64,000 nucleotides of DNA from Hetaerina americana (GCA_022747635.1 JAKTNV010000012.1:62001-126000), one strand, 5' to 3'; counted from the first letter of the stretch, positions 42,501 to 54,404 are shown. Made by a program: numbers and translations. Notes: a model not told the origin generated them from the letters alone.

Positions 42501-45500
42501 CGGGACTGTTTCAACCAGTTGAAACACCTTGGGGGTAAGTGTATGTGTTGCGAAGGAGATTACTTGGAAGGGGACCCTGACCAATAATTTGTCAGTGTAG
42601 TACGTTTTTTGTGATAACTAAAGTTAGGGAAATTTTTGAACAGACCTCATATCCTTGAAATAATTTTTTTTCCTTTGGTATTAAGTACCCGCAAAATCTT
42701 TGGATTACAAACTATATTTTTTGAAAAAATGTCTTTTCTCCTGTTTGGAGACTTTTTTTAGTTTCATCCTAAGGCTCAAATTTTTAAATATGATTGTTTT
42801 TATCCGAGAGTGATATTCTTGTCTCTTTGTGCCTTACCAGTTTCAGAGCCTTTCAAGGGTTTTATCACTGAAGTTCTTGAGCAAGATAAGGGTGAAGGAT
42901 TGATCAGTCTACCATTGGCAGATGTAAGTCCACATTTCAAATCAATCTCATTATGTGATTAATTAAAATTATTAGTAAGTCTTGTTAATCAGTTGCTAGT
43001 TCTTTGTGATTCTGCATGGTGTCTTACTGCGGACATGTCACTGAGAATGTGTCAGGTCATTGAAATATGCAGTCAAATTGGTGTGGTGTTCAGTGTTGTG
43101 GATGTTATTGCGAGGCAGCATGTCTGTCAAAAGCGTCAATGGGTGTGCTTCTCAAATAGGCCTTTTTTTTGCTTTTTTTCAGTCCCAGCTGTGGTGGGAC
43201 CAAAAAAAAGCACAACAAAATAATGCATTTTTTCTCTGGTAATAGTCGGTGTATGATATCAGGGTCACAGGCATAAACCCACCTTTAGTCACCTCTAAGC
43301 AATTTTATAGAAAATCATTGTTATTTAAAGTGCCATTGTGGTTGCGGGGATGTCTTTGTTCCTCTGTCCAGATATAGGGGATAAATTTTCCATCATTAGA
43401 AGTCTTGAAGTTATTGATAATAATAACAGGTTAATATTAGTTTTTGTCCTAGAGCTGTGCTGGCGGGAGTAATAATTATTGCTCCTGGTAGGGTCACCCA
43501 TGCCAGATAGGTCGAAGGTTACGAGCCAGACGAAAGGTAGTCCACGCAGCGTCTGTTCCTCAGTGAGGCGGCTGCAATGGCGTCTGACCCCAGTGGGGCG
43601 GCCAGTAAGTGATGGTGTCACGTTAAAAACACTATTGAGGAAGGCAACGGGAAACCACCTCAATTATCATTCCCTAGAAAAATATGATGGACAATAGAGA
43701 TATTTTGAGTCCTGGCAACCACGGGGCTCGGCCCAATCGGCCGTGTGTCGTGCCCGGCAGCGGGGGAGGCAAGGCTTCCGCGGTCGTCATCCCACGAAAC
43801 CCTTGCAAGGGAAAACCAGCCGCAGCAGGACAGAAGACGCAGGAGAAGAACACAAAATTAGTTAGAATAGGAACGTGGAATGTTAGGACAATGATGAGGA
43901 CAGGGAAATTGGAGAATGTTAAGCGAGAGATGGAAAGGGGAAATATAGATATTTTAGGTCTATGCGAGGTGAGATGGAAAGATAGCGGGGATTACTGGAG
44001 TGATAAGTATAGAATAATATACAGCGGTGGGGACGAGAGCCAACGAGGGGTTGCCATAGTATTAAATGAAGAGGTAGGAAGAAGCGTAGTCAACATAGAG
44101 CAGGTAACGGATAGAATACTACTAGTGGAGATAAAAGCAGAACCGACGAACTTAGTTATTATTCAGGTATACATGCCACCGAGCAACCATAAGGAAGAAG
44201 AGGTCGATAAGATATACGATCAGTTAGAGGACATGATCGCGTGTGTTCCTGCAGGGAAACATTTGACAGTGATGGGGGATTGGAATGCGACGGTAGGCGA
44301 AGGAAGAGATGGTGATGAGGTGGGCAACTACGGTTTGGGCACGAGGAATGACCGCGGGGAGAAAGCAGTTGAGTTCTGCAGGAGACAGGGGTTAGTCATC
44401 ACCAACACTTGGTTTAGACACCACAAAAGACGCAGGTATACATGGAAAATGCCAGGTGACTCAGGAAGATATCAGCTAGATTATATCCTGGTTAGACACA
44501 GGTTTAGGAATAGTGTGATAAATTCCCACAGCTTTCCGGGAGCGGATGCGGACTCAGGCCACAATTTAGTTGTTATGAAATGTAGCGTACGTTTCAAAAA
44601 GATAAGGCAGGGGCGGCGAGTTAGAAAATGGAATGTAGAAGCATTAAATGGGTTGAAAAGGAAGGAATACAAACAGGCGGTAGAGAATATCATGGAGGAT
44701 GGTAAAGGGCTTATTACTATCGAAGAAAAATGGGAAATGATCAAAAAAGGGTTGTCTAAAGCCGCAAAAGACACTATTGGAACCGTGAACGCTAAAAGGA
44801 CTAGGAAACCATGGATCACGGATGAGATGATTACAAAGATGGATGAGCGGCGAAAATGGAAGAATATAAATACAGAATTAGGCAAAATGAAGTACAAAGA
44901 ATTGAACAATAAATTGAGGCGGGCAACAAATAAGGCAAAAGACGCATGGTGGAAGACGCAGTGCGAGGATATGGAAAGTCTTCAGAGGAAGGGTGAAATC
45001 GGTGCGCTGTACAGCAAAGTTAAATCGTTATCGGGAAGTAAGAAAGGAAGAGCTATGCTAATAGTTAGAGATAAGGCGGGTAAGGTAATAGTTGACGCAG
45101 GAAAGATCCAAGAGAGATGGAAGGAGTATATAGAAGAACTGTATAGTAAAGAACTCAGACCAACACAGTTAAACATTGAAAAAGAAAATGACGTAGAGGA
45201 AGACAGCTTAGGTCCAGGCATACTAGACAATGAGATAGAAAGGGCATTAAGGGAGATGAAACTAAATAAGGCCGTGGGGGTAGATAACATTCCCGTGGAA
45301 CTTTTAAAATGCTTAGGGAAATGTGGGAGGAAGAGGCTATATGGGCTGATCCGTAGCATTTATGAGGAGGGAATCTGGCCGGAAGACTTTGTGAGAGCAG
45401 TTTTAGTTCCGATTCCGAAAAAGGTAAAGGCCACGTCATGTGAGGACTATAGGACAATTAGTTTGATATCCCACGCAGCTAAAGTTGTTCTCAGGATCAT

Positions 45501-48500
45501 AAACAAAAGGATAGAGAGTAGGGCAAATGATTACTTAGGGGATGATCAGTTTGGGTTTAGGAAGGGGAGAGGTACGCGTGATGCCATTGCAGTAATGAGA
45601 TTATTAATCGAGAGGAATATAGAACACAACCAGGAGGTATTTGCCTGTTTCGTAGATTTCGAAAAAGCGTTTGATAGAGTGAATTGGGAAAAACTAATGA
45701 GTATATTGCAGAAAATAGGAATAGATTGGAGGGAAAGGAGGCAAATCCGCAACCTGTACATGTCTCAGACTGCTCAGGTGCGGGTGGGAAACGGGGAGTC
45801 AGGATGGGCAGTGTTAGGAAGGGGTGTAAGGCAGGGTTGCCCATTATCACCGTTGCTGTTCAACCTGTATGCAGAGGAAATGATCAAAGAGGCATGGGAA
45901 GAACTAGAGGTAGGAATGAAAGTGGGCGGGGAATTCGTAAAATCAGTTAGGTTTGCTGATGACCAAGCTTTAGTTTGTCAGTCAGCCAAGGGGCTGCAAG
46001 CATTGCTGAGTGAATTGGAAATTCAGTGCGACAGGTATGGGATGAGAATCAACATTAATAAAACAAAGGTTATGCGATTTTCTAGAAAGAAAAAGGGCAA
46101 GCTTAACATTAAAATAGGAGGGCAAAAAATAGAGCAGGTAGAACAGTTTACGTATCTCGGTAGTGTTTTGGACCAACACGGTCAAAGTAGTAGGGACGTC
46201 AGGAGAAGAATTGCGCTAGGCAAAGAGGCTTTCACGAGGAGGAGGGAGTTGATGACGGGGACTTTGAGTAAGGATGTTAAGAAAAGACTCGTAAAAACTT
46301 TGATATGGAGCGTAGCTATGTACGGCGCGGAAACGTGGTCATTGAAGCAGGAGGATAGACGTAGACTGGAGGCTTTTGAAATGTGGGTGTGGAGAAGAAT
46401 GGAGAAGGTGAAATGGACAGAGAAGAAAACAAATGAGGAAGTACTTGGTATGGTGGGCGAAGAGAGGGGTTTGTTGGGAGCAATCCTATGGAGGCAGGAA
46501 AAGTGGATGAAGGGGGTGTTGACCGGCAGTGGGATGTTGAAGACTGTGATAGAGGGTAGAATGTTGGGCAAAAGAGGAAAGGGAAGGAACAGGATAGGGA
46601 TGTTGGATGGGATGAAGGGCGGAAGAAAGTACTCAGAGATGAAGAGGGACCTGGTGTAGAGTAGAATTTAGGGTTGTGTTTTGTTAGTAGTCACAAAATA
46701 TTTGTTTGGTAGTTGTGTCCATCGAAAAACCTACCTTAACCGGTAGATTACCTTAAAAAAATTAGTTTTTGTAGTCTGAATGTCAGAAAAATGTTCACAG
46801 TCGTCCTTGGTTGCTGCCATTAGAAGTGAATGAGAAAACTGTGGGACTGTCCATGTGGCGTTGATGGGAATAATATCTCCCGAGTTGCTGAGAGCCAATG
46901 TTAGAGAGGGTTTTGTATTTGAAGGCGTTAAAATATTTCACGAGTCATACTCGCATGTAAATGAGGTAAAGCAAAGGTCCAATTGGTGTTATTTCCACCA
47001 GCATGTAAAACTTGGGAATCACCCTCTTCTGGAAAACTGGGAATTTGGTGGATATTCTGGTCTATAAAGAATGAAGGGCACACTTCACTTCACGGGAAAG
47101 TTCTTAGCCTCTCAATTGCGGGTGTATTCATGAGACTTGTTAGATATGCCTAGGTATTCTTTGTTCTTCACAAATACTGTCATGTTTGACCCTTAATTAA
47201 GAGACATTGTAATGGAAACAATTGTTTTGCAGCAGGAGGTAAGGACGAGGAGTCATGTAGGACTAAAGTCTCTTTTACATGGAACTCAAGCAGTTGGTAC
47301 TAACACCTATAAGAGGAAATAATGTACTTGATCTATTAGCTAAAAAGTTGTTGGTAGGTGTCCTAAATATTGCAATGGTTATAGTGACCACTGTGTAGTG
47401 TAATTGAAAGTCAATGTGATAATTGGGAAAAGTTAGATACTCAAAAGAAAGATTTACTTGTTCGACCGGGTTGATTATGATGTATTAAGGCGAGGGTCGT
47501 AGCAGTCTTCAAGGATTATTTTAAGAGTGTAGTAGCTGCGGAGAACGTGAGTGAACATGTGTGGTACCTTGCTTGTGTTATGCAGTCTGCGTTAGAAAAA
47601 TACATACCTAGGAAGTTAAAAAGTCAAGAGGGTGGAACCTAGATGCTACAAGTACTCGAAAGCAAAATGGCATGGTATTTGAAAATAAGGAGAGCATACA
47701 AGGACAAGTGTAGCTATAAATGAAATTTAAAAATATAAAACAGGTAAAGCATTAGCTAGGAAAGCATGTCACCAGGCGTAAAAGAATTCAAAAATAATTA
47801 AGTAAATATCTGGACAATTACTCATAAGCACTTGAATCCTATTCATGGGAGGTTGAGGGAAATAAGTCGACAGTACCAATTTAAAATAGAAATGGGGAAA
47901 AACAGTGCCAGTAGAGAAAAAGTTAGTACACTAAACCATTGTTTTCATTGCACTTTTTAATCCCCCGCCGGAAAAATTTTGAGTTGCTACCTGATCACTT
48001 CCATGAGCCTGTCTCTGAAATTGTGATGTCTTCTCTTGGAGTTAAATGGCATCTTACAGATACAAGTCCAAACAAATTCGGTAAAATCCCTGCTCCCTCA
48101 TCAAATCCCTGCTTGTGTGTAAATAATGATGGTATCCGAATTGGTTTTGTATTTATAATATTTAATACATCCTTAAATGATCACCTAGCACCCAAGAACT
48201 GGAAAGTAGCCAATGCATGCCCATGTATGAATAAGGCACAACAGAAGATGTGAGAAATTACCATCCCGTCTCCCTCCCATCTATTTCATACAAAATTGTA
48301 GGGCACGTAATTATAATTTCAACAGGCCATGAACAAAGGTTCGTAATGGATCATCTGACCAAGTGAGCAGCTCATCGGGTGGCCCACAAGGAAGTGTCCA
48401 CTATTGTTCCATTTATACAATAAATACATCAGTTATCAAGTTTCAAGTAAACTGAGTCTATTTCCTGACAAAGCAATGGTAATGGTAAACGGAGGGTATA

Positions 48501-51500
48501 TAAATTGGACCAAAACCTGCATCGGCACTTCAGTGGACCTGAGGAAGCCAACTGGAACGTTGGCGAAATATCGTCCGAAAAATGGATACACTCGGAAGAA
48601 AACCCGAAAGAACCACTTCCTACAGTAATGAGGTTACATTGTGAGGGTTTCGAAAACCAGCAATCCACACTCCAGATAGGCCAACTGCCACAGGCCTCCT
48701 GCCTTTCCGGAGACTCCCCTCCCTTGAACCTAGCCAGAGAAACCGCCGCCCATCCTTCCGTTTACCCAGGAAAAAATAAGTCTTACTTCTTTTGAGACGG
48801 ACCTTGTACATATCTTGTTATTGAATATTGTTCCATATAATAACCCCTTTTTGTGTGATTAACTTAGTTTAAGCTTATTCCCAAACTGATATTTGTGTAG
48901 ATGAGTAATGATTGTGATTTTGTATGTATGGCTTGTAACCTGACATCCCCCACCACATGCCTTGTAGGGTATAGCGAAGATGCAGATAAAATGGCCTCTA
49001 CCACCTTTGTTCGATGACATTGACTTCTTATGAGCACTTAAGCAGTTAGTGAGGTGTACTACCAATCGCTCCTTAAATTGGCTTACCTTTGGTTTTTGAG
49101 GCCTCTAAAATCTCTATTGCTGCACAGTCATCTCGTACGGAAAGTAAAAATCCCTCAATTTCCATTCACTTTAGTGGTAACGTTCATTGCTATGAAGGGA
49201 AATGGTTTTCTCCTCTGCAAGCCGGGTCTGCTTTCACCAATTTTTTTGACCAGGTCCTTTAGAAGTTACGAACAGTACTCCCCAGTTATTTTTTTAACCT
49301 TTTCAAGACAATCAGCAGAATTTTCTTTGCATCCCAAAAAATGTCTGGTGTCTAACGGCGAATCCATTTTACATCCATTGTCATATATCAATGCTTAATA
49401 TTACTCTGGTTTTTTGTTAAGTACATAAAGCACTGTTTGAAAAGTGTCATGTGTAATTCCTCATGCAAAATGTGACCGACACATTCTTTTGAGAGTCATA
49501 CAGTATTTGCAATTTCAAGTACCTTCCTGTGTTTGTCTTATAATGTCATATCATGCATTTTTTCCAAAGATTTCTCGTGTGGTTGCACTTATCAGATGTC
49601 CTTCATTGGATCATCTCCGAGACTCTCGGGGACACGTTCAAACTCAGTTGTGCACGTTTTCACCGTGGAAATTGAAGGAGAAGAGTAGCAATACACATTT
49701 ACAATCCTTGGATGATTTCGGTTGGCATTTAACCTTGTACAAAGAATTTTGTCTTTGCCCGATGCTTAGATTTTTTTCATTTATATCAATGCACACACAC
49801 CAAAACTGATTCATTGGACTGCCTACAGCAAACTGCTGAATGGAATGGTGTGCCATTTCACTTGGCATCTACACTTAGCAATGTGATGTACAAGGTGAAT
49901 CTGTATCCGTAGTTGTATGCATATTATGTATAAAAATGTCTACATATGCACCGTATTTCTTATTTGGAAGCGGTGCCAAAGTAAGATCATAATTGTATTC
50001 CCCTTTCAGAAGTAATTGATGCACAGTTAAATATTTTAATAAATAATAAAAATCCTAGTAATAATGGCCATTAAAATTTATTGGCTGTTTAATTTATATT
50101 TGACTAAGGTCCCATAGAACATAGATGAGATCTTACAGTTTATGATTGCATTACTGTAAGATCATAAAAATATTGGGTACCAAGGTCTTGGAAGATACAG
50201 CTTCAAGTGCTGGTATAAATTGCCTGTCCGGTTACTCTAGGTTAGCCTACAGGGAGAGCCAACCCACTGATTACACAAATGATTGGTCCCTTTTGCTGAG
50301 CCATTGTTCTCAAAATTATTTGCTCATAATGCCAATTAAATTAATGAGTTTTATCCGAACTTTCGCTCATTCCTTTTCGTTATATGTTTCTCGTAGACCT
50401 TTTACAGAAATATTTATTGTTTTTTTATGCTGTCAGATCAGTTATTGTTACCATAGCAGCAACTTACCTGAGCCAAATAAATTTCTCTGACACACTTACC
50501 TAGTGTGTTACGCAAAGAATGAATTTAATTATTTGTATCTTTTAATCAATAGATAATTCAATATCTGCATGAAAAAACCTGCTCTTTTTTAATTTATTCA
50601 TAAATGTGCAATTTCCTGTACTCTGGTTTTTATGGCATTACTGGACAAATATGGGTAACAGTCCATAGAAAATGGGTGGGAAATATTTTGAACTATGCTA
50701 AAAGTGTCTTGAAACAGTGTTTGCTTCCAGCAAAGAATGTGGTGCGGTTGTGTACCATCTATTCGAATACTCAGAGTGACGCTGAGTTATCTCATCTTGC
50801 TTCCAATTTTATAATTATTGAGATCTTCTAGTAAATGATTTCACCTACAAAACATAAAATAGTTATTGTTTTATAAACTAATGTTTTAATGATTATTTTT
50901 TTTAATTTCCTATGGAATGAATGTATGCCATCAGTCACAGGCCAAGTTAATTCATGATCTTTTGAACATTTTCTTTTGGGTATCTAGTAGGCTAATGAGA
51001 ATCTTAGAAGCTTGTGATCATGCATTTCTCCATGCTTCATATGCAAATCCTTGTAAAATTGTGCATTTTTTCTCATAAACCAGAAATTGCATTCAATGTT
51101 TAGTGTAATAATTTCATTGTGAGTTGAATTGCCAGAATTTTAATTGATATGCTTCAAAATGGATAATAACAAACATTGTTCAAAACTATTTATATCCTGA
51201 GATTCAGATTTTATGATTTACTTTTTTATTTTATGATTACTTTTTACCTCTAGTGTGAATACTTGATATACTAAAAACAGTAATTAGATCCCTCAATTTC
51301 TGTTGATGATTGACATTTTGGCATATAACATTATCTGCATATTAATTTCTCATATTACCTTATCAGATCAACCAAAAGATCAACGCACCTAATTTAGAAA
51401 ATCTAATGGTGGATGAAGAGGTTGATCTGCATGAAGCAGTGGAAGACACATGCAAAATAGCTGAGGTTGAAGAAGCTGGAAAAGAGGTGGCCCGAGTGAA

Positions 51501-51546
51501 AGAGGAAGTGGATGTTAAAGAAGAAGATGACAAGAAAAGAGTTTAA
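27501..51546 (+). CDS. PWWP-domain protein, HDGF/LEDGF-like (416 aa), complete gene
   Basis: Exons: 27501-27572, 27645-27727, 29238-29379, 30002-30199, 30747-31040, 33141-33201, 33712-33788, 39015-39075, 42841-42923, 51367-51546. Every junction has GT/AG and all phases agree, giving 416 residues. Residues 1-99 form a PWWP domain: GELVFAKIRGYPAWPAM, then YTVIFFGTND and VDLFPYVENKERYGKK. Such domains bind DNA and methylated histone H3 Lys36, so a nuclear chromatin role is likely. Exon 4 is Pro/Ala-rich and exon 5 basic. Exons 6 and 8 each encode LMEEKKRK, a possible nuclear localisation patch. The C-terminus is acidic, with VKEE repeated. No integrase-binding domain like that of LEDGF is seen. 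Exons 6-7 and 8-9 are duplicated pairs. Large introns hold many mobile elements. Exon 2's acceptor has a weak pyrimidine tract. Confidence 0.88.
27728..29237. other. Intron 2 of the complete PWWP gene
   Basis: 1.5 kb of AT-rich intron that splits the PWWP domain between FFGTND and the RGLCSSVDLFPY stretch. Apart from a degenerate short repeat at 28225-28385, no element or gene is recognised. Confidence 0.6.
28225..28385. repeat. Degenerate short tandem repeat (gggtgac-like), copy A
   Basis: About seven spaced occurrences of a ggGtgac/ggGtaac/ggcgat-like word, roughly every 20-24 bp: aaaatgggtgac, aagatgggtgac, tataggtgat, attagggac, atcgggtaac, ataggcgatc. It looks like a decayed minisatellite. 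No function is evident. Confidence 0.45.
29380..30001. other. Intron 3 of the complete PWWP gene
   Basis: From about 29640 to the exon 4 acceptor this intron matches 1838-2185 of copy A. There the same stretch leads into the extra exon-4 cassette, so the duplicated block began inside intron 3. Confidence 0.75.
30345..30720. repeat. 214-bp tandem repeats in intron 4, copy B
   Basis: 1.75 units (starts at 30345 and 30559) between the exon 4 donor and the exon 5 acceptor. The second unit is cut by the 26-bp stretch before exon 5. Confidence 0.88.
31041..33140. other. Intron 5 of the complete gene, with deletion junction
   Basis: Holds the mariner/Tc1 C-terminal fossil on the minus strand (31515-31676). 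It also has the junction at about 32159, where copy A carries 1877 additional bp; the junction reads caattgt then tcagattac. A second, 71-bp difference lies near 31261. The rest is unassigned AT-rich intron. Confidence 0.7.
34928..36246 (-). mobile_element. Decayed mariner element (1319 bp), copy B
   Basis: Counterpart of 6491-7809, with the same ends, length and broken minus-strand transposase (remnant 34964-35608 and upstream). A few SNPs distinguish it from copy A, including a different open start. The third catalytic Asp is Gly here too, so that loss predates the duplication. Confidence 0.85.
37375..38075 (-). pseudogene. Ancient mariner transposase fossil, copy B
   Basis: Counterpart of 8940-9640, with a handful of SNPs (for example 37496 g against t in copy A). 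It has the same order of transposase remnants on the minus strand. Confidence 0.7.
38507..38815 (+). mobile_element. tRNA-derived SINE, 309 bp, copy B
   Basis: Counterpart of 10072-10380. Box A and B and the flanking ctggaaataa/ctagaaataa duplication are all preserved. Confidence 0.88.
39695..41000 (-). mobile_element. Mariner element with perfect inverted repeats, copy B
   Basis: Counterpart of 11260-12565 with no difference found. TA flanks at 39693-39694 and 41001-41002. Confidence 0.93.
39745..40798 (-). pseudogene. Mariner transposase, single frameshift, copy B
   Basis: Same reading as 11310-12363, including the identical frame break near 40175. The lesion therefore predates the unit duplication. 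Confidence 0.9.
41439..42649 (+). mobile_element. Decayed mariner element (1211 bp), copy B
   Basis: Counterpart of 13004-14214, with the same TA flanks and transposase remnants (LAPCDLILF region near 42390). Confidence 0.85.
43448..46760 (+). mobile_element. Full-length RTE-type LINE, copy B
   Basis: Counterpart of 15013-18325. The target-site duplications are at 43436-43447 and 46761-46772. It shares the insertion site with copy A, so it is a product of the segmental duplication and not a separate transposition. Confidence 0.92.
43684..46659 (+). CDS. LINE endonuclease/reverse transcriptase ORF, copy B (991 aa)
   Basis: The same 991 residues as the ORF at 15249, including the SGH variant in the endonuclease (codon at 44557-44559) and an intact FADD in the reverse transcriptase. 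Two identical open copies give no sign of independent decay since duplication. Confidence 0.93.
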   Translation: MMDNRDILSPGNHGARPNRPCVVPGSGGGKASAVVIPRNPCKGKPAAAGQKTQEKNTKLVRIGTWNVRTMMRTGKLENVKREMERGNIDILGLCEVRWKDSGDYWSDKYRIIYSGGDESQRGVAIVLNEEVGRSVVNIEQVTDRILLVEIKAEPTNLVIIQVYMPPSNHKEEEVDKIYDQLEDMIACVPAGKHLTVMGDWNATVGEGRDGDEVGNYGLGTRNDRGEKAVEFCRRQGLVITNTWFRHHKRRRYTWKMPGDSGRYQLDYILVRHRFRNSVINSHSFPGADADSGHNLVVMKCSVRFKKIRQGRRVRKWNVEALNGLKRKEYKQAVENIMEDGKGLITIEEKWEMIKKGLSKAAKDTIGTVNAKRTRKPWITDEMITKMDERRKWKNINTELGKMKYKELNNKLRRATNKAKDAWWKTQCEDMESLQRKGEIGALYSKVKSLSGSKKGRAMLIVRDKAGKVIVDAGKIQERWKEYIEELYSKELRPTQLNIEKENDVEEDSLGPGILDNEIERALREMKLNKAVGVDNIPVELLKCLGKCGRKRLYGLIRSIYEEGIWPEDFVRAVLVPIPKKVKATSCEDYRTISLISHAAKVVLRIINKRIESRANDYLGDDQFGFRKGRGTRDAIAVMRLLIERNIEHNQEVFACFVDFEKAFDRVNWEKLMSILQKIGIDWRERRQIRNLYMSQTAQVRVGNGESGWAVLGRGVRQGCPLSPLLFNLYAEEMIKEAWEELEVGMKVGGEFVKSVRFADDQALVCQSAKGLQALLSELEIQCDRYGMRININKTKVMRFSRKKKGKLNIKIGGQKIEQVEQFTYLGSVLDQHGQSSRDVRRRIALGKEAFTRRRELMTGTLSKDVKKRLVKTLIWSVAMYGAETWSLKQEDRRRLEAFEMWVWRRMEKVKWTEKKTNEEVLGMVGEERGLLGAILWRQEKWMKGVLTGSGMLKTVIEGRMLGKRGKGRNRIGMLDGMKGGRKYSEMKRDLV
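47280..48440 (+). pseudogene. CR1-like LINE fossil, copy B
   Basis: Counterpart of 18845-20005; same remnants in the same order. Confidence 0.7.
48495..48585 (+). other. Hammerhead-like motif, copy B
   Basis: Counterpart of 20060-20150: ctgagga at 48539, then the same 6-bp stem and gaaa. Confidence 0.45.
48595..51366. other. Intron 9 (3' part) of the complete gene, nothing recognised
   Basis: Counterpart of 20160-22931. No gene, element or repeat recognised before the terminal exon at 51367. Confidence 0.5.
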
Positions 51547-53134
51547 ATGAAAACATTCCCAGTGAAGTTTACGGGTAGATTACAATGCGGTCAACATTCA
51601 CAAAACTATTTTTTAAATTTATACTTTTAAATTTCACAAGAGTACATATTTTTTAAAATGTAGGTAAAGGAGGAGATTTTGAAGACGTTTTTATTCAGGT
51701 CCAAAAGCACTGGAAAAGTTACTCCAGTGAAACATTTGGACTCTAAAGCCTTTTTTTTAAGTAAAGTGAACATAAGAATTGTTATATCTTTAGTATTTGT
51801 GGAATATTTGAATCTGTATTGAGATAAGGTTGTTATTAAAACTGCATTTTGTCTTATTTGAGCATGAGTTATTGTCATACCTGTTTACCACCCTTATTTC
51901 AAGGTGTCTAAACATTTGCAAAGTTAATGAAAAACTCAGGAGTTGTGACATGGACCTGGGAATTTTTACTTAGCATTCTGGCCATTTTAATTTTTCGGAA
52001 ATGTAAAAAAATGTTTTGCAGTGAAACTGGAGGACTTACCGAAACAAACTTGTGTAAGCCTAGACTTGTTGTTAAATTGTCCGCTGACCAATTCCAAAAC
52101 AATCTGATGGTAAAGTCAAAGTTGGTGTGGGCATATTAGGGAGCAAAAGGAAGAAAATGTTTACTGGCATTGAAAAAAGAAACTTTCGACAAAATTCTGA
52201 TGCTTAAACAATTGTTTTTTGATTGCTGCATGTTGAGTTGGAGAGGAAGGGGTAAAAATATTGGAGCCATCTTTCAGGGACCAGTGACAGCTGGGTTGGA
52301 TGAAACGTATTGTGGGAAATTGTGATGTGAGTCGTCATGGTAGATGTCTTTTTGGGCTTAGAGTAATGGTCAGTACGAAATAATGTATGTTGATCTTCCA
52401 TGAAGGGTAAAATAAAGGGGGAGGAGCTTATGGGTTTTCTGAAGGGTGATTTTGACTGCAAGTAGGGCCTTTGTTTTGCGAATGCCCGTAAATGCAATAA
52501 CTAGAAAAGGTTATTAAAATATTTTTGGGGTCAAGCCTCCGTCGAAAGAGCGGCTGTGTGGTCTACTGAGATCTTTGCACCTCCTCCAAATGATTGTGCC
52601 ATTTATTAAAAGTGTGTGCTAAACCAAACTTAATCTACTGCAATGGTGTGTAATATTCACAATCTGAAAGCCTCGAAATAAGACCCATGCTGTCAGCCTG
52701 TTTTGCTGATAGAGACTGGAATAGGTTTGACAAATACATTATTACTTTCATGAGTCCCTCAGTGAAAATTGCCCCTGGGTGCTGTCAATGCAGAGAGAAT
52801 AGTTTCTGTGCCAGGACAGGCTTGCTAGAACCGCTTGATCACTTTGTACCATTGCTATATTGTATAAATATTGAAACCAATATCATGTGAAGTGTGAAGT
52901 AAATATTATTTATATTAAGCCATTCGCAATATAAAATATCCAATTCAATTTTGAGGCATCTTATTTTTACAACTGCCGAATAATACACTGCAATTCGCCG
53001 CCCCTTATTCCTCACAAACTATTCATAATCCATTGAATGCTATCCAGGCTATATATGATCATTACGGTAATCATAACAGGATGAAAGAGTTGAGCTTAGC
53101 CAAATATGTCACGTCAGGCTAAGGGTACACGGGA
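51547..53134. other. 3' flank of the complete PWWP gene
   Basis: Counterpart of 23112-24699. Presumed 3' untranslated region, then intergenic sequence without an assignable gene. Confidence 0.4.
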
Positions 53135-53467
53135 TCTATATCATGAAATTGCACCACGTGAAACTAAGCCAAATTGCCATGAACCTCTGATGCACAACCA
53201 AACAGTAGAAGATGATAATGGAGAATGGTGCACATTTCTGTAGCTTGGAAGAAATTCTATCAGAGCAGCAAAACCATTGCTGAAAGATACAATGCCATGA
53301 GTATCTACTCTGGTAGGGCAAAAGCCAAAGTTGGCATCAAACACAGCTGAGACTAAAAACTCCAATACAGTGACTACAACTCTAGCTGTGTTGGAAATGT
53401 AGGTAAGAAATCCCCCTTCTTGACCCTTTGAAATACCCCTGAACTTCAGCGGTGTGGCAGGAACCAA
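53135..53467 (-). pseudogene. Possible PIF/Harbinger nuclease fossil, copy B
   Basis: Counterpart of 24700-25032, same open minus-strand frame. Confidence 0.45.
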
Positions 53468-54072
53468 AAATCCATGTTCCCCACTGGGTGTTGGGAAAAG
53501 TGTTCACTTGATATCATTTTGATGTTGGGTGTAGAAAGTGCCCACAAATAGAATTAATTCTGTTTATAGTGCGGCTTATAGTTTCAGCTGTGTCAATGAT
53601 GCTTCTGAAATTATGCTAGTCTGAAAGGATTGTCATTTGAGAAAATTTATCCATTGTGATTTGCCCTTCTAAAATTATTCGTGTATGTCTTCACCTTCAC
53701 ATAACTTTTCATTTTTTGACAATATTTTTTTACTTTTGAAAGACAAATATTTGATGCACCTATACATAGTTGCCCATGGGCACTTGAGTGTAGTGATGTT
53801 TTGGAGCCTGTTATGCAAATTTTTATTTTGATACTTCCAAATTGTATTTTATTTCATCCTGTTGATTTTTGGGGATATGGAGAAGGTATTTTTCCATCAC
53901 AAGCAAAATGCACTAATTGAACAAAAATTCATTTGTTTTGTTGCATCAAATATCATTCTCTAATGGTGAGGGATTGAGTGAACTGGAGGAAATGATTGTG
54001 TAAATCGAGCAATGTATCTATGGACCTTAACAAACAAAACTTCTGGTAGAATATATTTATATAAATGTTGAA

Positions 54073-54404
54073 TGAGGTATCGCGGTGGAAATGATGACAC
54101 CTCCTAACAATTAACAATGTTTATTGTGTTAAGCAAATTACAGCCTTGATGAGGCGATCGAACAGTAATTTTTCAGTAAATATTCGGCCGTGCGGTGGCG
54201 AAGCCAGAAAAGAAAGCAGCGTCCTTTGGTTGACCACGATGGCGGCGCGCGTGACGGTCCAGAGCCAGTCAGAGAGAGTGTGTCCGAGAGTGGCTCCGGC
54301 GGCGTGGGTACGCCCTGGTGGCGAACGCCGGAACCCAAAACACTTGCCGGCGAAGGCGCGTTCGTAATGGCGCTCAATGGTGATTCAAGGGTCGAGCCGC
54401 CACA
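54073..54404 (-). repeat. LTR of a retrotransposon, copy B
   Basis: Counterpart of 25638-25969, with the same TG...CA ends and internal poly(A) signal. Confidence 0.65.
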
